From contig CAYVVT010000003.1 in NCBI GenBank assembly GCA_964454335.1, forward strand, positions 186,001-250,000: 64,000 bases of DNA, in the 5' to 3' direction. The position numbers were made by a program, and so were the translations under genes. Shown piece after piece: positions 17,292-26,159 of this stretch (the first letter of the stretch is position 1; each line of letters starts with the position of its first letter). The notes under the pieces were generated by a model, which saw nothing but the letters and a program-made list of their open reading frames with translations, searched no databases and was not told the origin of the DNA. The stretch comes from CAYVVT01 sp964454335 (GTDB taxonomy: Bacteria > Fidelibacterota > UBA8477 > JABMPR01).

Positions 17292-18866
17292 CTATGGTAT
17301 TCGTGAGAATAAATGGGTTCTGAAGCCTATGCCGAAAACATTAGCCTTCCGCTCCGGATTCTCGACCCTGGGGAATACTCCCTGAGGAGGTGATCCAAGA
17401 TTCTCGGCGAATTCATATTCATAATAGAAATAAACTCTGCCCAGAGGTAGATCTCGCCAATAATCCAGACGTAGTTCAAGCTTGTTCTCCGGAAAATGGA
17501 ATGCACCCGTAATGTCCACAAGCATTACGCTATAGATTTTCCCATGACGTTCATAATTGAATCCCAGGGTGAGATTCTGATCCTTGTCCATGTACCCAAC
17601 ATAGAACAACATATCATCCGAATCAGATCCACTGTGAGCTGCGAATCGCCGACCGTCATACAGGCTGTAATCAAAGACTCTCCGTCCATACCAATCAGGC
17701 GTTTGTCTTTGCGGGTAGTACGGACTCTTCATCAGGTTGGCGTATTCGAAACCCATATATAACCGAGGATTGTAGAACAGTCCATACTTCCTGAATCCGA
17801 TAATGCTGGCCCCGGAATGATCCGGGTGAGCCCTGAGATCGTACCGGTCCCAGCGATGATCATTCCAACCGTACTCCATGAAAAGTTTCAGACCGGATTC
17901 TGGAAAAAGAAGCGACAGGAACAGTGACAAAGTCTGGTCCGTTTTATCTGACGGCAGTTCACCGGAATCCTCATCATACAGCTTTTCCTTCCAGAAAGGC
18001 TGCAGAGGGAGTCGTGCAGCATCTTGCCAGCTGATCTCCTCCTGGACGGAATTGCCACCACTTAGAAAGCTTCTGGATCCCCCAAGGGTTACTACCGGTC
18101 TGGAATAATAGGTCATTGAAGCCATAATGGCTGTGTAATAGGGTTCAGTGTCGTTTTTATCCAGACGGCTGAATAAATACCTGGCCACCAGTCCAAAATC
18201 TCTGATCCTCTGTTCACGCAGTGTTCCAAGTTCGATACGCGGGAGACCGGAAGTATTGGTGGTCATATTCAGGCTGGTATGAATGCCCGGTCCCCACCAC
18301 ATCCCAGCATTGGAGACACCGATACCTAATCCCTTCCAGTGCAGATGTAGCTGGCTCTCCCTCAAACGCAGTTCAGAGAAAGGATCCTCGCCTCTGCCGG
18401 GCCCATCATTAAGGACATGGAACTTGCGGATATATTCTCTGTTTAGATCCGGATCCTGATTGAGATGATAGTACGTGTAATCCTTATTCTGAACAGCCTG
18501 GAAGTATGGTTCAATTGAAAAATACAGAAATCGATTACTGAAACTGAAATGGGCCGAAGTGAAAAAAGTCAACCCTCTCCCGACCCACAGCTCTGATGTA
18601 TTCTCAAGGTTTGGAGCATTGTCATTGTAGTAGAATCGAGCTGTTGCGTATGAACTGATCTCATAGCCGGATTCCGGTGAGAACCTGAGATATGGGCGAA
18701 TGTCATAGGTATGCCATTCATCTGACTTCTCAAGATCTCCACTCTCCAGTTGAATGAGTCCCAGGGGATCGGCCCGTACAAAATTCTCCTGTGAAAAAGA
18801 ATCTTCAGGCATAAAAAGTGCGAGTATGAGGAGATGCAACCACCCACTTTTCCCACCCATATTCAT
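17292..18866 (-). CDS. Wzi-like outer-membrane capsule assembly protein
   Basis: A predicted outer-membrane beta-barrel of about 524 residues. I chose the ATG at 18866 because it has a GAAGGA ribosome-binding site and gives a clean signal peptide (MNMGGKSGWLHLLILALFMP...). Alternating aromatic-rich strands run through the protein. Segments GMWWGPGIHTSLNMTTN and MEYGWNDHRWDRYDLRAHPD match the capsule-assembly Wzi family, in which such regions surround the barrel lumen. Wzi acts as a lectin on the outer membrane, anchoring capsular polysaccharide to the cell. Its place beside the initiating transferase suggests that the sulfated polymer stays cell-bound rather than being released. The ~470 bases before it should hold its promoter and that of the divergent hydrolase. 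Confidence 0.8.
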   Translation of the reverse strand: MNMGGKSGWLHLLILALFMPEDSFSQENFVRADPLGLIQLESGDLEKSDEWHTYDIRPYLRFSPESGYEISSYATARFYYNDNAPNLENTSELWVGRGLTFFTSAHFSFSNRFLYFSIEPYFQAVQNKDYTYYHLNQDPDLNREYIRKFHVLNDGPGRGEDPFSELRLRESQLHLHWKGLGIGVSNAGMWWGPGIHTSLNMTTNTSGLPRIELGTLREQRIRDFGLVARYLFSRLDKNDTEPYYTAIMASMTYYSRPVVTLGGSRSFLSGGNSVQEEISWQDAARLPLQPFWKEKLYDEDSGELPSDKTDQTLSLFLSLLFPESGLKLFMEYGWNDHRWDRYDLRAHPDHSGASIIGFRKYGLFYNPRLYMGFEYANLMKSPYYPQRQTPDWYGRRVFDYSLYDGRRFAAHSGSDSDDMLFYVGYMDKDQNLTLGFNYERHGKIYSVMLVDITGAFHFPENKLELRLDYWRDLPLGRVYFYYEYEFAENLGSPPQGVFPRVENPERKANVFGIGFRTHLFSRIP

Positions 18867-19339
18867 CGATCCTTCATATGTCTTTGACCTTCCCTCGAAT
18901 ACCGGACCACTCTTTAAGATAGTTTTAAGGGCTGTTTTTGCCATCTGTAATCCAGCTTCAACAGTTCTCCCTGCAGCCCCAGGTTTATGCTGCCGGTGGC
19001 CTGTGTCCCAGACTGCTGCACGGTCTGATATGGTTGTATTCCTGCCTCCATCTCTGATTTAAAACTTTCACTTCCATCTTACTTTCTTCATGATCCAACC
19101 AGCATCATGATCAAGATCATAGTGTATTATGTGCTCATTATTTTAGCTTTTGCATATCTGGTTCTGTCGCGACAACCGTACGGCAAAAAATATTGAATGG
19201 GATGGTTGGATGCACATGAGCAGAACCTGCATGTCAGCTTCCGCTGTTGTTCAGGGAAGAATGCTGAAATGTACAGGATAACCCCTGAATAGGAGATCCC
19301 GGGGAAAAGCACCGAATCACTGGATCAGAAAAGGGAATA
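18867..19339. other. Divergent intergenic region
   Basis: About 470 bases lie between the Wzi-like gene and the divergent alpha/beta hydrolase, presumably with promoters for both. I see no confident RNA gene or repeat. One small + strand reading frame at 19107-19196 would give a 29-residue peptide with a hydrophobic stretch (IIVYYVLIILAFAYLVL). It lacks a ribosome-binding site, so I do not annotate it as a gene. Confidence 0.5.
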
Positions 19340-20173
19340 ATGCTCAAAAGTCTGTCCATTATCGCCGTAGTCCTGCTTCTGGTCATTATCCTGGTTTCCC
19401 TTTTCAGGCGATCGGTAGTCAATTACTTCGCATTTTATCCTGAACCAGGCACCGCGGTTGACTTAAGCAGGCTCCCGGAACCAGTTGAGCATCTTTACCT
19501 GGATTGCTCTGACCAGGTCACGATCAGTGCTTTTTATCTGCCCCGGGAGGGCGCACGAAAAACCTTCCTTTTCTTTCATGGCAACGCGGGTAATGCCAGT
19601 CATCGCTTGCCCCACGCCCTGGGATTGTGGAATCTGGATGCGAATGTTCTTCTCGTGGATTATCGCGGTTATGGTCTCAGCAAGGGATCACCCTCTGAGA
19701 ATGGTATTTATCTTGACGGCCTGGCAGCGCTATCATTCCTGGTTGCCGAGAAACGAATTCCCCAGGAGGATATCATTCTTTTTGGCAGATCACTCGGAGC
19801 TACGGTGGCAGTATATCTCGCTGAAAGCCACCAGTTTGCTGGCATGATCCTGGTCTCCCCCTTCTCCTCAGGAAAGGATGTGGCCAAAGCAACCGGCCTG
19901 GGATTCCTGGCACCTTTTATTGGTGATCCCTTCAATTCATTGCAAAGAATTGGCCAGGTAGAATGCCCCACGCTTGTCATGCACGGAAAGAAGGACATGG
20001 TCATCCCGCACAGACTGGGCCAGAGGCTGTCTGAATATTCACCATCACTTGTTCGTTTCATAAGCATTGAAGGAGCCGGCCATAACGATATCATTCAGAA
20101 CGATCCTCAGCGATTCTACAGGCATATAAGTGACTTCTGCGAGGGATTGGGACTGGATAGATCCGAACCGTGA
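19340..20173 (+). CDS. Membrane-anchored alpha/beta hydrolase (Bem46/YfhR-like)
   Basis: A 277-residue serine hydrolase. An N-terminal membrane helix (residues 3-22) precedes an alpha/beta hydrolase domain. The oxyanion-side motif is FFHGNAGN, the nucleophile elbow GRSLG puts the serine at residue 151, and the other triad members are likely Asp219 (HGKKDMVIP) and His248 (GAGHND). VDYRGYGLSKGSPS is typical of the Bem46/ABHD13-like group. The substrate of this group is poorly defined, so only ester or amide hydrolysis can be stated. The start has a good AAAAGGGAATA ribosome-binding site. It stands alone between the polysaccharide locus and the signalling island, converging on the receiver gene at 20461 across a 287-base gap. 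Confidence 0.88.
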   Translation: MLKSLSIIAVVLLLVIILVSLFRRSVVNYFAFYPEPGTAVDLSRLPEPVEHLYLDCSDQVTISAFYLPREGARKTFLFFHGNAGNASHRLPHALGLWNLDANVLLVDYRGYGLSKGSPSENGIYLDGLAALSFLVAEKRIPQEDIILFGRSLGATVAVYLAESHQFAGMILVSPFSSGKDVAKATGLGFLAPFIGDPFNSLQRIGQVECPTLVMHGKKDMVIPHRLGQRLSEYSPSLVRFISIEGAGHNDIIQNDPQRFYRHISDFCEGLGLDRSEP

Positions 20174-20460
20174 TCAATGTAGTGTACTAACGGGATACGG
20201 ACTGACATAATATCCTGTAATATCATATCATTCAGTTAGTTACGGATCATAGCCCAATACCTGCAGATCTGAAACTGTTGAACGTCTGCTTGTATGCTAG
20301 GAACCGCCCAATTTTATCTATCTGTAATTACTTCACTTAGGGTGGGATGTGAAAGTCGGTGGCCTGCCCAATTTGAAACACATCTTATTTCTAATGCACC
20401 ACCCTGATGTTCCTTGAAGGGTCATGTGTACAGAAGATGAGCTGATCGCTGAACATTCGT

Positions 20461-20841
20461 TCAAGGCTTCAGATACTTATCAAGTACCAACTGGAGTTGT
20501 TCAGCTGTATAGGGCTTGGCAAGATATTCCGCAAAACCGACTCGGTCGAATTCCTCCATGTGATCTTTCGCAAAGGCCGTCACAGCAACTGCAGGAGTAT
20601 CGGTAAATCGTGATTCCATTTTAAGCAGCTCACAGAGCTGGATCCCACTGATCCCCGCTCCCAGGGCAATGTCCAGCAGCATAATGTCCACGGTTTTATC
20701 TTTCATTAAATCGAGCGCATCCTCACCGTTTTCGGCCGCAATAGCATGAATGCTCAATTTCTTGAGTAGAAATGATAGATATTGCCGCGAGGCAAAGTCA
20801 TCTTCCACCAGTAGAGCTGATTGTCTGTTATTCGTATTCAT
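20461..20841 (-). CDS. Single-domain response regulator (last gene of signalling run)
   Basis: A 126-residue protein consisting of one receiver domain. The acidic pocket is VEDD near the N-terminus, the phosphorylated aspartate is in IMLLDIALG (about residue 56), and the conserved Thr and Lys appear in VAVTAFA and LAKPY. No output domain is present, so it acts through protein contacts as a CheY-like or relay receiver. It begins 42 bases after the neighbouring receiver ends. The LLLDIALGAGISGIQL segment and the C-terminal LVLDKYLKP are typical of receivers paired with hybrid kinases. The PAS kinase two genes upstream in the same operon is the obvious phosphate source. The partner downstream is unknown. 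Confidence 0.9.
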   Translation of the reverse strand: MNTNNRQSALLVEDDFASRQYLSFLLKKLSIHAIAAENGEDALDLMKDKTVDIMLLDIALGAGISGIQLCELLKMESRFTDTPAVAVTAFAKDHMEEFDRVGFAEYLAKPYTAEQLQLVLDKYLKP

Positions 20842-20883
20842 GATCCACTCAGATCCTTACTCGGATTGCTTAAATAAAAGCTA

Positions 20884-21264
20884 TTAACCCTGGGGCTTGT
20901 TTTGTTCGATCCAGGCCAGGATCTCCCCATGATTCGCCGGTTTCACCATGAATTTATCACAACCAGCGTCCAGTGCATTCTGACGGTCATTGCTAAATGC
21001 ATGAGCTGTGATGGCGGCAACCGGGATCGCTTGCAGGACAGGATCCATCTTCATGTAACGGATGAGGTGCAATCCGTCACTCTCACCATCCAGGGAGAGG
21101 TCGATTAGGGCCAGGTCTACCTGGTTCTTCGAGAGGTGTTCGATAGAGTCTTCGACATTCGAAACGATGGTCAGTTCTAAGTGCTTTCCGAAAAGAAATT
21201 TGTACATGGTTTGTGTGGATGGATCGTCCTCCACGATCAAGAGTGAGATTGGATTGCTGTTCAT
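20884..21264 (-). CDS. Single-domain response regulator
   Basis: A 126-residue receiver-only protein. The conserved residues are in place: VEDD (acidic pocket), ALIDLSLDG with the phospho-acceptor Asp, AITAHAF with the switch Thr, and MVKPA with the Lys. Its ATG overlaps the stop of the upstream REC-PAS histidine kinase (ATGA), so it is translationally coupled to that kinase and is probably its direct substrate. The sequence resembles the DivK/CheY-like receivers commonly found next to hybrid kinases. It shares the general fold with the next receiver but is not a close copy. It would act in the cytoplasm as a phospho-signal carrier rather than as a transcription factor. Confidence 0.92.
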   Translation of the reverse strand: MNSNPISLLIVEDDPSTQTMYKFLFGKHLELTIVSNVEDSIEHLSKNQVDLALIDLSLDGESDGLHLIRYMKMDPVLQAIPVAAITAHAFSNDRQNALDAGCDKFMVKPANHGEILAWIEQNKPQG

Positions 21265-23894
21265 GCTTCTACCCTCATTTTTGGTAAGGTCAGCATCGCC
21301 TGGGTCCCCTTCCCTTTTTCACTTTCAATTGACAGTTCCAGTCCGTTAAGCTCTGTATATCGTTTTACAAGTGCCAGGCCCAGACCAATACCCTGATAGG
21401 TCTTGGTAAAACCCTCACTCTCCTGAGTGAAAGGTCTGAACATCCTTTCCTGGTAATCATTGGACATACCTACACCGGTATCCACTATACTCAACGATAA
21501 GTGATCGTTGGATTGACTGAGATCTATCTTCACGGAACCAGTCTCAGTGTACTTGATGGCATTATCCAGCAAGTTAGCTATAGTCTGGGTCAGCAGATAC
21601 TCATCCAGATAAACCTCATCATCCTGTACTTTGGAATTTACGCTAAATTCCAGTTTCTTCTCTTTGGCCAGGAATTGGTACTCCTCCTCAAGCTTGAGCA
21701 GCAGTGTTTTCAGTTGAAAACGGATTGGATTCAGACGTACTGTGTTCGATTCGATCTGGGAGATGTTCAGGATCTCATCAACAGTGTGCTGCAGACGAGT
21801 TCCATTGGCGTGGATGAACTGGATGAAGAGCTTCTCGTCATCCACCAGCCTGTCCTCAAGATGGGATTCCAGCAGTTCAGTGAAGCCGAGAATACTGTTC
21901 AGCGGTGTACGTATCTCATGCGACACATTCGCCATGAAGGTGGATTTGATCCGTTCACCCTCCTGGGCCTTTTCAAGGGCATAATGCAACTCTTCATCAG
22001 CTTTTTTTTGCTCGGTGATATCACGAATGATGGCAAAGGTTGCCGGTTTCCCCAAGTAATCGATGATTTCATATTTCACATGGACATCAATAAGCGATCC
22101 ATCCTTCTTTCTGAAGGTGCTTTCATAGGACCCAGATCCGCTTGACCTCCTTCCAGCAGTGGTTTTCTTGAACATTGCTGCAGAATCAGGTGTGTAGATC
22201 TTAGTAAAGCTTAATCCCTGGATCTCTTCAACAGTGTAACCCAGCATTTCCGCGAAACGGGGATTCGAGAAGAAGATCTTGTCATCCTGGCTGATCTCGA
22301 TCCCATCATTGGCATTCTCAACGATGAGGCGGTATTTTTCTTCACTTTCCTGCAGTGTCTTTTCTGCAAACTTGCGCTCGGTAACATCTCGGATGATCGC
22401 GGTGAAATAGTGCTCATCCTGGACATTCCATGTGGACAATGCCAGCTCCATGGGGAAGATCGTTCCATCCTTGCGTTGACCCTCCAACTCAGTGACCCGG
22501 CCGATCATGCTGCGCTTACCTGTTTTGATAAAACGCCGCATGCCTTCACTATGAGCAGCTCTCATCGTCTCAGGTATGATCCTGTCGAAGGATTGACCAA
22601 CGATCTCGCTCTTGGTGAACCGGAAGATTGTCTCAGCCCCCTTATTCCAGGAGATGATATGGCCTTTGCTGCCCACTGAGATGATAGCATCCACAGCCGA
22701 TTGGGTTACCGCTCGGTAGCGCTGCTCTGATTCCCTGAGCTCATTTTCATGTTTCACACGTTCCGTAACATCTCTGGCAATTCCCAGAACCACCTTTTGC
22801 TCATCGATCTCAACCGGGAAAGTGCTGATCTCGACTTTCAATTCAGAGCCATCACTCCTCCTCAGGGTAAATTCATCCGGCCCGGTGGATTTGCCCATTG
22901 TGTTCGCTGCCAACCGCGAAAGCACTTTGGGTATCTGGGATTTGGGAAGGAGATCTAGCTTGTCAAAACGTTTTCCAACAGCTTCTTCACGCTTGATCCC
23001 AAGCATTCTCTCTGCTGCAAAATTGGCATCAAGAAATCTCCCCTGGAGATCATTGATATAATAAGCATCCGGAGCATTCTCAAAGATGGTCCTGAAGCGC
23101 TCTTCAGATTTGCGAAGCTTGTCGGCGTTTCTTTGTATTTCCGAGATATCTTTACAAACACCCATGTATCCGAGGACTCCACCAAGACTATCCCTTATAT
23201 GGGAGACAGACATGAGCACCGGAAAGATCGATCTGTCTTTTCGTTTGAATCGGATCTCAGATGTGAAATTCCCCTCTGAATCGACCCTCTTCTGGATCTC
23301 TTTGCCCAGTGCTTTATCCGCATGGATCACATCGACAGTTCTACCGATCAGCTCTTCTTTTTTGTAGCCAAAGATTCCCTGAGCCGCCGGATTGAACTCA
23401 GTGATCTTGAGATCGTTATCTGTCGCAATGATCATATCCAGTGAGCTGCCCACCAGATTCTGGGCAAATTCCCGGTAGGTTTGCGCTGCTTTTTCGGCCA
23501 ACCTTTTTTCGTCTATGGTTTTCTTCCGGTCCAGAGCGCCAGCGACCGCTGAGGATAAGCGCTGCAGGTTTTCCTTCAGCACATAATCCCAGGCACCAGC
23601 CTTGATGCAATCCGCCGCGGTCTCTTCATTGATGGCCCCGGTAACGATGATGAAGGGTGTTTCCGGGCATATTTCCAGGGCAATATTCAAGGCATCCAAC
23701 CCTGTGAACTGGGGCATGTTGTAATCTGAAAGGATCAGATCAGGAGTGAAGTCCTCCAGGGCATCTCGGAAGGCGGCTTCATCATCGACATACTCCGCTA
23801 CGAATTTGAGATCTGCTTTTTGAAGACCACGCTTCACCAACTCGGCATCGGTCATGAGATCATCAAGTAACAGTATTTTCATTGTTTCAGTCAT
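21261..23894 (-). CDS. REC-PAS(4)-histidine kinase
   Basis: A soluble sensor kinase of about 877 residues. It has an N-terminal receiver (MKILLLDD, LILSDYNMP with the phospho-Asp), four PAS/PAC modules each ending in a D(I/V)(T/S)E-type linker (ISEIQ, VTERV, VTERK, ITEQK), a HisKA dimerisation domain with SHEIRTPLNSILGF, and a HATPase with NLLDNAIKYT, DTGVGM and GIGLGLALVKRY. No membrane helix is visible, so it senses cytoplasmic signals or relays from other receivers through its own REC domain. I use the ATG at 23894; a TTG at 23930 would extend it without a ribosome-binding site. Its end overlaps the next receiver gene by four bases. It is 54 bases downstream of the Rcp1-like receiver gene, inside the same run. 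Confidence 0.93.
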   Translation of the reverse strand: MTETMKILLLDDLMTDAELVKRGLQKADLKFVAEYVDDEAAFRDALEDFTPDLILSDYNMPQFTGLDALNIALEICPETPFIIVTGAINEETAADCIKAGAWDYVLKENLQRLSSAVAGALDRKKTIDEKRLAEKAAQTYREFAQNLVGSSLDMIIATDNDLKITEFNPAAQGIFGYKKEELIGRTVDVIHADKALGKEIQKRVDSEGNFTSEIRFKRKDRSIFPVLMSVSHIRDSLGGVLGYMGVCKDISEIQRNADKLRKSEERFRTIFENAPDAYYINDLQGRFLDANFAAERMLGIKREEAVGKRFDKLDLLPKSQIPKVLSRLAANTMGKSTGPDEFTLRRSDGSELKVEISTFPVEIDEQKVVLGIARDVTERVKHENELRESEQRYRAVTQSAVDAIISVGSKGHIISWNKGAETIFRFTKSEIVGQSFDRIIPETMRAAHSEGMRRFIKTGKRSMIGRVTELEGQRKDGTIFPMELALSTWNVQDEHYFTAIIRDVTERKFAEKTLQESEEKYRLIVENANDGIEISQDDKIFFSNPRFAEMLGYTVEEIQGLSFTKIYTPDSAAMFKKTTAGRRSSGSGSYESTFRKKDGSLIDVHVKYEIIDYLGKPATFAIIRDITEQKKADEELHYALEKAQEGERIKSTFMANVSHEIRTPLNSILGFTELLESHLEDRLVDDEKLFIQFIHANGTRLQHTVDEILNISQIESNTVRLNPIRFQLKTLLLKLEEEYQFLAKEKKLEFSVNSKVQDDEVYLDEYLLTQTIANLLDNAIKYTETGSVKIDLSQSNDHLSLSIVDTGVGMSNDYQERMFRPFTQESEGFTKTYQGIGLGLALVKRYTELNGLELSIESEKGKGTQAMLTLPKMRVEA

Positions 23895-23948
23895 GATTGA
23901 TACCTGTTCAGAACAGTTCCCCTCTTTCAATACACACCAGTATTGGTC

Positions 23949-24389
23949 TCAGCTTAGTGGCTTGTTCAACAGGAGCCAGTAGAATCCCAGTTCAGCGACA
24001 GAATCAACAAACTTGTCAAAATCAACCGGTTTGGTGATATAGCTGTTAACACCCAGCCTGTAGCTTTCGATGATATCGCGTTCCTCCGCGGAGGAGGTCA
24101 ATACGACCACGGGGATCGTACTGGTCTTTTCATTCGACTTAACCTGGCGCAGAACCTCCAATCCCTCCACCTTGGGGAGTTTCAGATCCAGCAAAATCAG
24201 TTTGGGATGCTGGTTTCCATTGCGTTCACTGTATTCACCCCTGGCAAACAGGAAGTCCAGGGCTTCGGCACCATCCTTCACCCAGTGCAAACTGTTGGAT
24301 AACCGATGTTTCTTGAAGGCGCGTGTGGCCAGTTCCGCATCATTGGGATTATCTTCCACCATTAGAATTTGTACGTCTTGTAGATTCAT
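23949..24389 (-). CDS. Rcp1-like single-domain response regulator
   Basis: A 146-residue receiver. It has the Rcp1-type pattern of a longer loop: MVEDNPNDAELATRAF, VKDGAEALDFLFARGEY, LILLDLKLPKVEGLEVLR with the phospho-Asp, VVLTSSAEERD and SYITKPVDFDKF. Receivers of this subgroup typically partner phytochrome-type or PAS kinases of the same HisKA type. Its start codon overlaps the stop of the PAS kinase before it (four-base ATGA overlap), the normal arrangement for a cognate pair. No output domain is present, so its effect must come through protein interaction, possibly by passing phosphate to another protein in this operon. Confidence 0.93.
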   Translation of the reverse strand: MNLQDVQILMVEDNPNDAELATRAFKKHRLSNSLHWVKDGAEALDFLFARGEYSERNGNQHPKLILLDLKLPKVEGLEVLRQVKSNEKTSTIPVVVLTSSAEERDIIESYRLGVNSYITKPVDFDKFVDSVAELGFYWLLLNKPLS

Positions 24390-26092
24390 TGCTGCTCTCC
24401 TGTCTCTGGTAAGCTAAAATTGATGGTGGTCCCGTTCTCAATGACTGATTCTGCCCAGACACGACCACCGTGACGTTGGACGATGCGCCTGACGATGGCC
24501 AGTCCGATCCCGGTCCCCTTGAAATCCTCATCTCGATGCAGGCGCTGGAAGATCTCAAAGATCTTGTCCACGTACTGCATGTCGAATCCTACACCGTTAT
24601 CCTTTACGTGAATGATCACTTCGCCATTTTCCTGCCGGCTGCCAATCTCGATCATGGCAGTTTCACGGGTTGCTGTGAACTTGACTGCGTTCCTTTGCAG
24701 GTTGGTCAATACCTGACGGATCAGGGCAGGATCAGCAAGAACATTCGGTAAATTTTTGATCTGCCAATCGATCACTCTGCCATTGGTTTCTGTCATGATC
24801 TCTTCCCGGATCTCTTCGACCAAAGATGCCAGATCAACAGGCTGTGGATTCATGGCCTTGCGTCCCATCCGGGAGAAGGCCAGAATGTCATCTATGAGTG
24901 TTCCCATTTTCTCAGCATTTGCAGTAACGATGCCCAGCACCCTCCGACCCTCTTCGTCCAGATCTTTCGAATGGTCTTCTGCAAGGATCTTGGAAAAACC
25001 ACCGATGGCTCTCAGGGGAGCACGCAGATCATGGGAGACCGAATAGCTGAAGGATTCCAGTTCCTGGTTGGTCTCGGTAAGCCGCTCCGTGGTACGCTCC
25101 AGATTTTTATTCACACCCTGCATATCCTCAGCCAGATTGGTCATGCCGCGATTGAGTAGTTCCACTTCATTCACGCGCTCCTGCAGCTCTCGGGTACGCT
25201 CTTCAACCAGTTCCTCCAGGTCATCCCTGTGTATGGTGAGTTCATCCTCGATTTTTTTACGCTGGGTGATATCGATTCCCATGCCGATCAGGTAAATATC
25301 ATTATTGATCTGCACCCTGGCGCCAGTACAGAAATAGGGTAGGGCTTCTCCCTGCTTTGTCACCAAGGAGGTTTCGATGCTGGATTCACCCGCTGTGAAT
25401 ACTTCTTGGATCGCATTGGAGGTTGCTTCCTTGAATTCTTCAGCGATGAGATCAATAGCAAGCATCTTACCCATTTCTTCAGAGGAATAACCACTGAGGA
25501 TCTCGAAGTTCCGGTTCCACCGTAACATCCGCCCGTCTGTACCGAACATATAGAATACACCTGGCAGACTGTTGATCAGCTTATCCGCAAATTCCTTTTC
25601 CAGCCGGGCTTGTCTCTCGGCCGTATGTTGCTCGGTGATATCCAAGACGGTGCCTTCGACTCGCACAGGCTGACCATTTTCATCCTTGATCAAGCGCGCG
25701 TTTATTTGCACGGTTATTTTTTCCCCGCCCACCTTTTTCGCTTTGGCGAGATAATTTCTGATCTTTCCCGTGGCCTGAAAAGCCTCTAGATATTCTTGCC
25801 GATCTTGAGGGTCCTGCCAGAAATCTGGCAACCTCAGTCCGACGTAGTCCTTGTCCGTATCAAGCCCGAGGATTCGGCAGAGTTCCTGATTGTATTCCAG
25901 GAGATCTCCATCTATGGTGACACTGTAAAAACCTTCCATCAGATGCATGATCATATCATGGAATTTTGCTTCACTTTGTTCAAAGGTCCCATCGATCTGC
26001 CTCAGTTCGCTGATATCCTGCTCCGCAAGTCTCTGGCGGAGAGTTTTCAACTCAGATATGAGTGCCTGCTTGGTCTTGTCATCATCCGTCAT
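24386..26092 (-). CDS. PAS-domain sensor histidine kinase, phytochrome-kinase-like transmitter
   Basis: A soluble kinase of about 568 residues. Two PAS modules (about residues 45-170 and 175-295) are followed by a long coiled coil with VEERTRELQERVNEVELL, a HisKA region with SHDLRAPLRAIGGFSKIL, and a HATPase domain with NLQRNAVKFT, DNGVGFDMQY and GTGIGLAIVRRIVQRHGG. The transmitter is of the cyanobacterial-phytochrome kind, but no GAF or PHY domain precedes it, so it is not a phytochrome. The start at 26092 gives MTDDDKTKQALISELKTLRQ; an ATG at 26125 in the same frame would add eleven residues. It is coupled by a four-base overlap to the Rcp1-like receiver after it, and lies 67 bases after the PAS-only gene. 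Confidence 0.92.
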   Translation of the reverse strand: MTDDDKTKQALISELKTLRQRLAEQDISELRQIDGTFEQSEAKFHDMIMHLMEGFYSVTIDGDLLEYNQELCRILGLDTDKDYVGLRLPDFWQDPQDRQEYLEAFQATGKIRNYLAKAKKVGGEKITVQINARLIKDENGQPVRVEGTVLDITEQHTAERQARLEKEFADKLINSLPGVFYMFGTDGRMLRWNRNFEILSGYSSEEMGKMLAIDLIAEEFKEATSNAIQEVFTAGESSIETSLVTKQGEALPYFCTGARVQINNDIYLIGMGIDITQRKKIEDELTIHRDDLEELVEERTRELQERVNEVELLNRGMTNLAEDMQGVNKNLERTTERLTETNQELESFSYSVSHDLRAPLRAIGGFSKILAEDHSKDLDEEGRRVLGIVTANAEKMGTLIDDILAFSRMGRKAMNPQPVDLASLVEEIREEIMTETNGRVIDWQIKNLPNVLADPALIRQVLTNLQRNAVKFTATRETAMIEIGSRQENGEVIIHVKDNGVGFDMQYVDKIFEIFQRLHRDEDFKGTGIGLAIVRRIVQRHGGRVWAESVIENGTTINFSLPETGEQQ

Positions 26093-26159
26093 TAGTGGAA
26101 ATTCCCTGGTAGTCTGACAGAACATGGTTCACGAAGGTTGACGATTTGTTGTTCGCGCT

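Noticed and set aside
19107..19196. A 29-residue hydrophobic peptide gene
   Set aside because: The peptide looks membrane-like, but there is no ribosome-binding site and no supporting context.
24386..26092. Phytochrome photoreceptor
   Set aside because: The transmitter half resembles phytochrome kinases, but there is no GAF or PHY domain and no chromophore cysteine, only two PAS modules.
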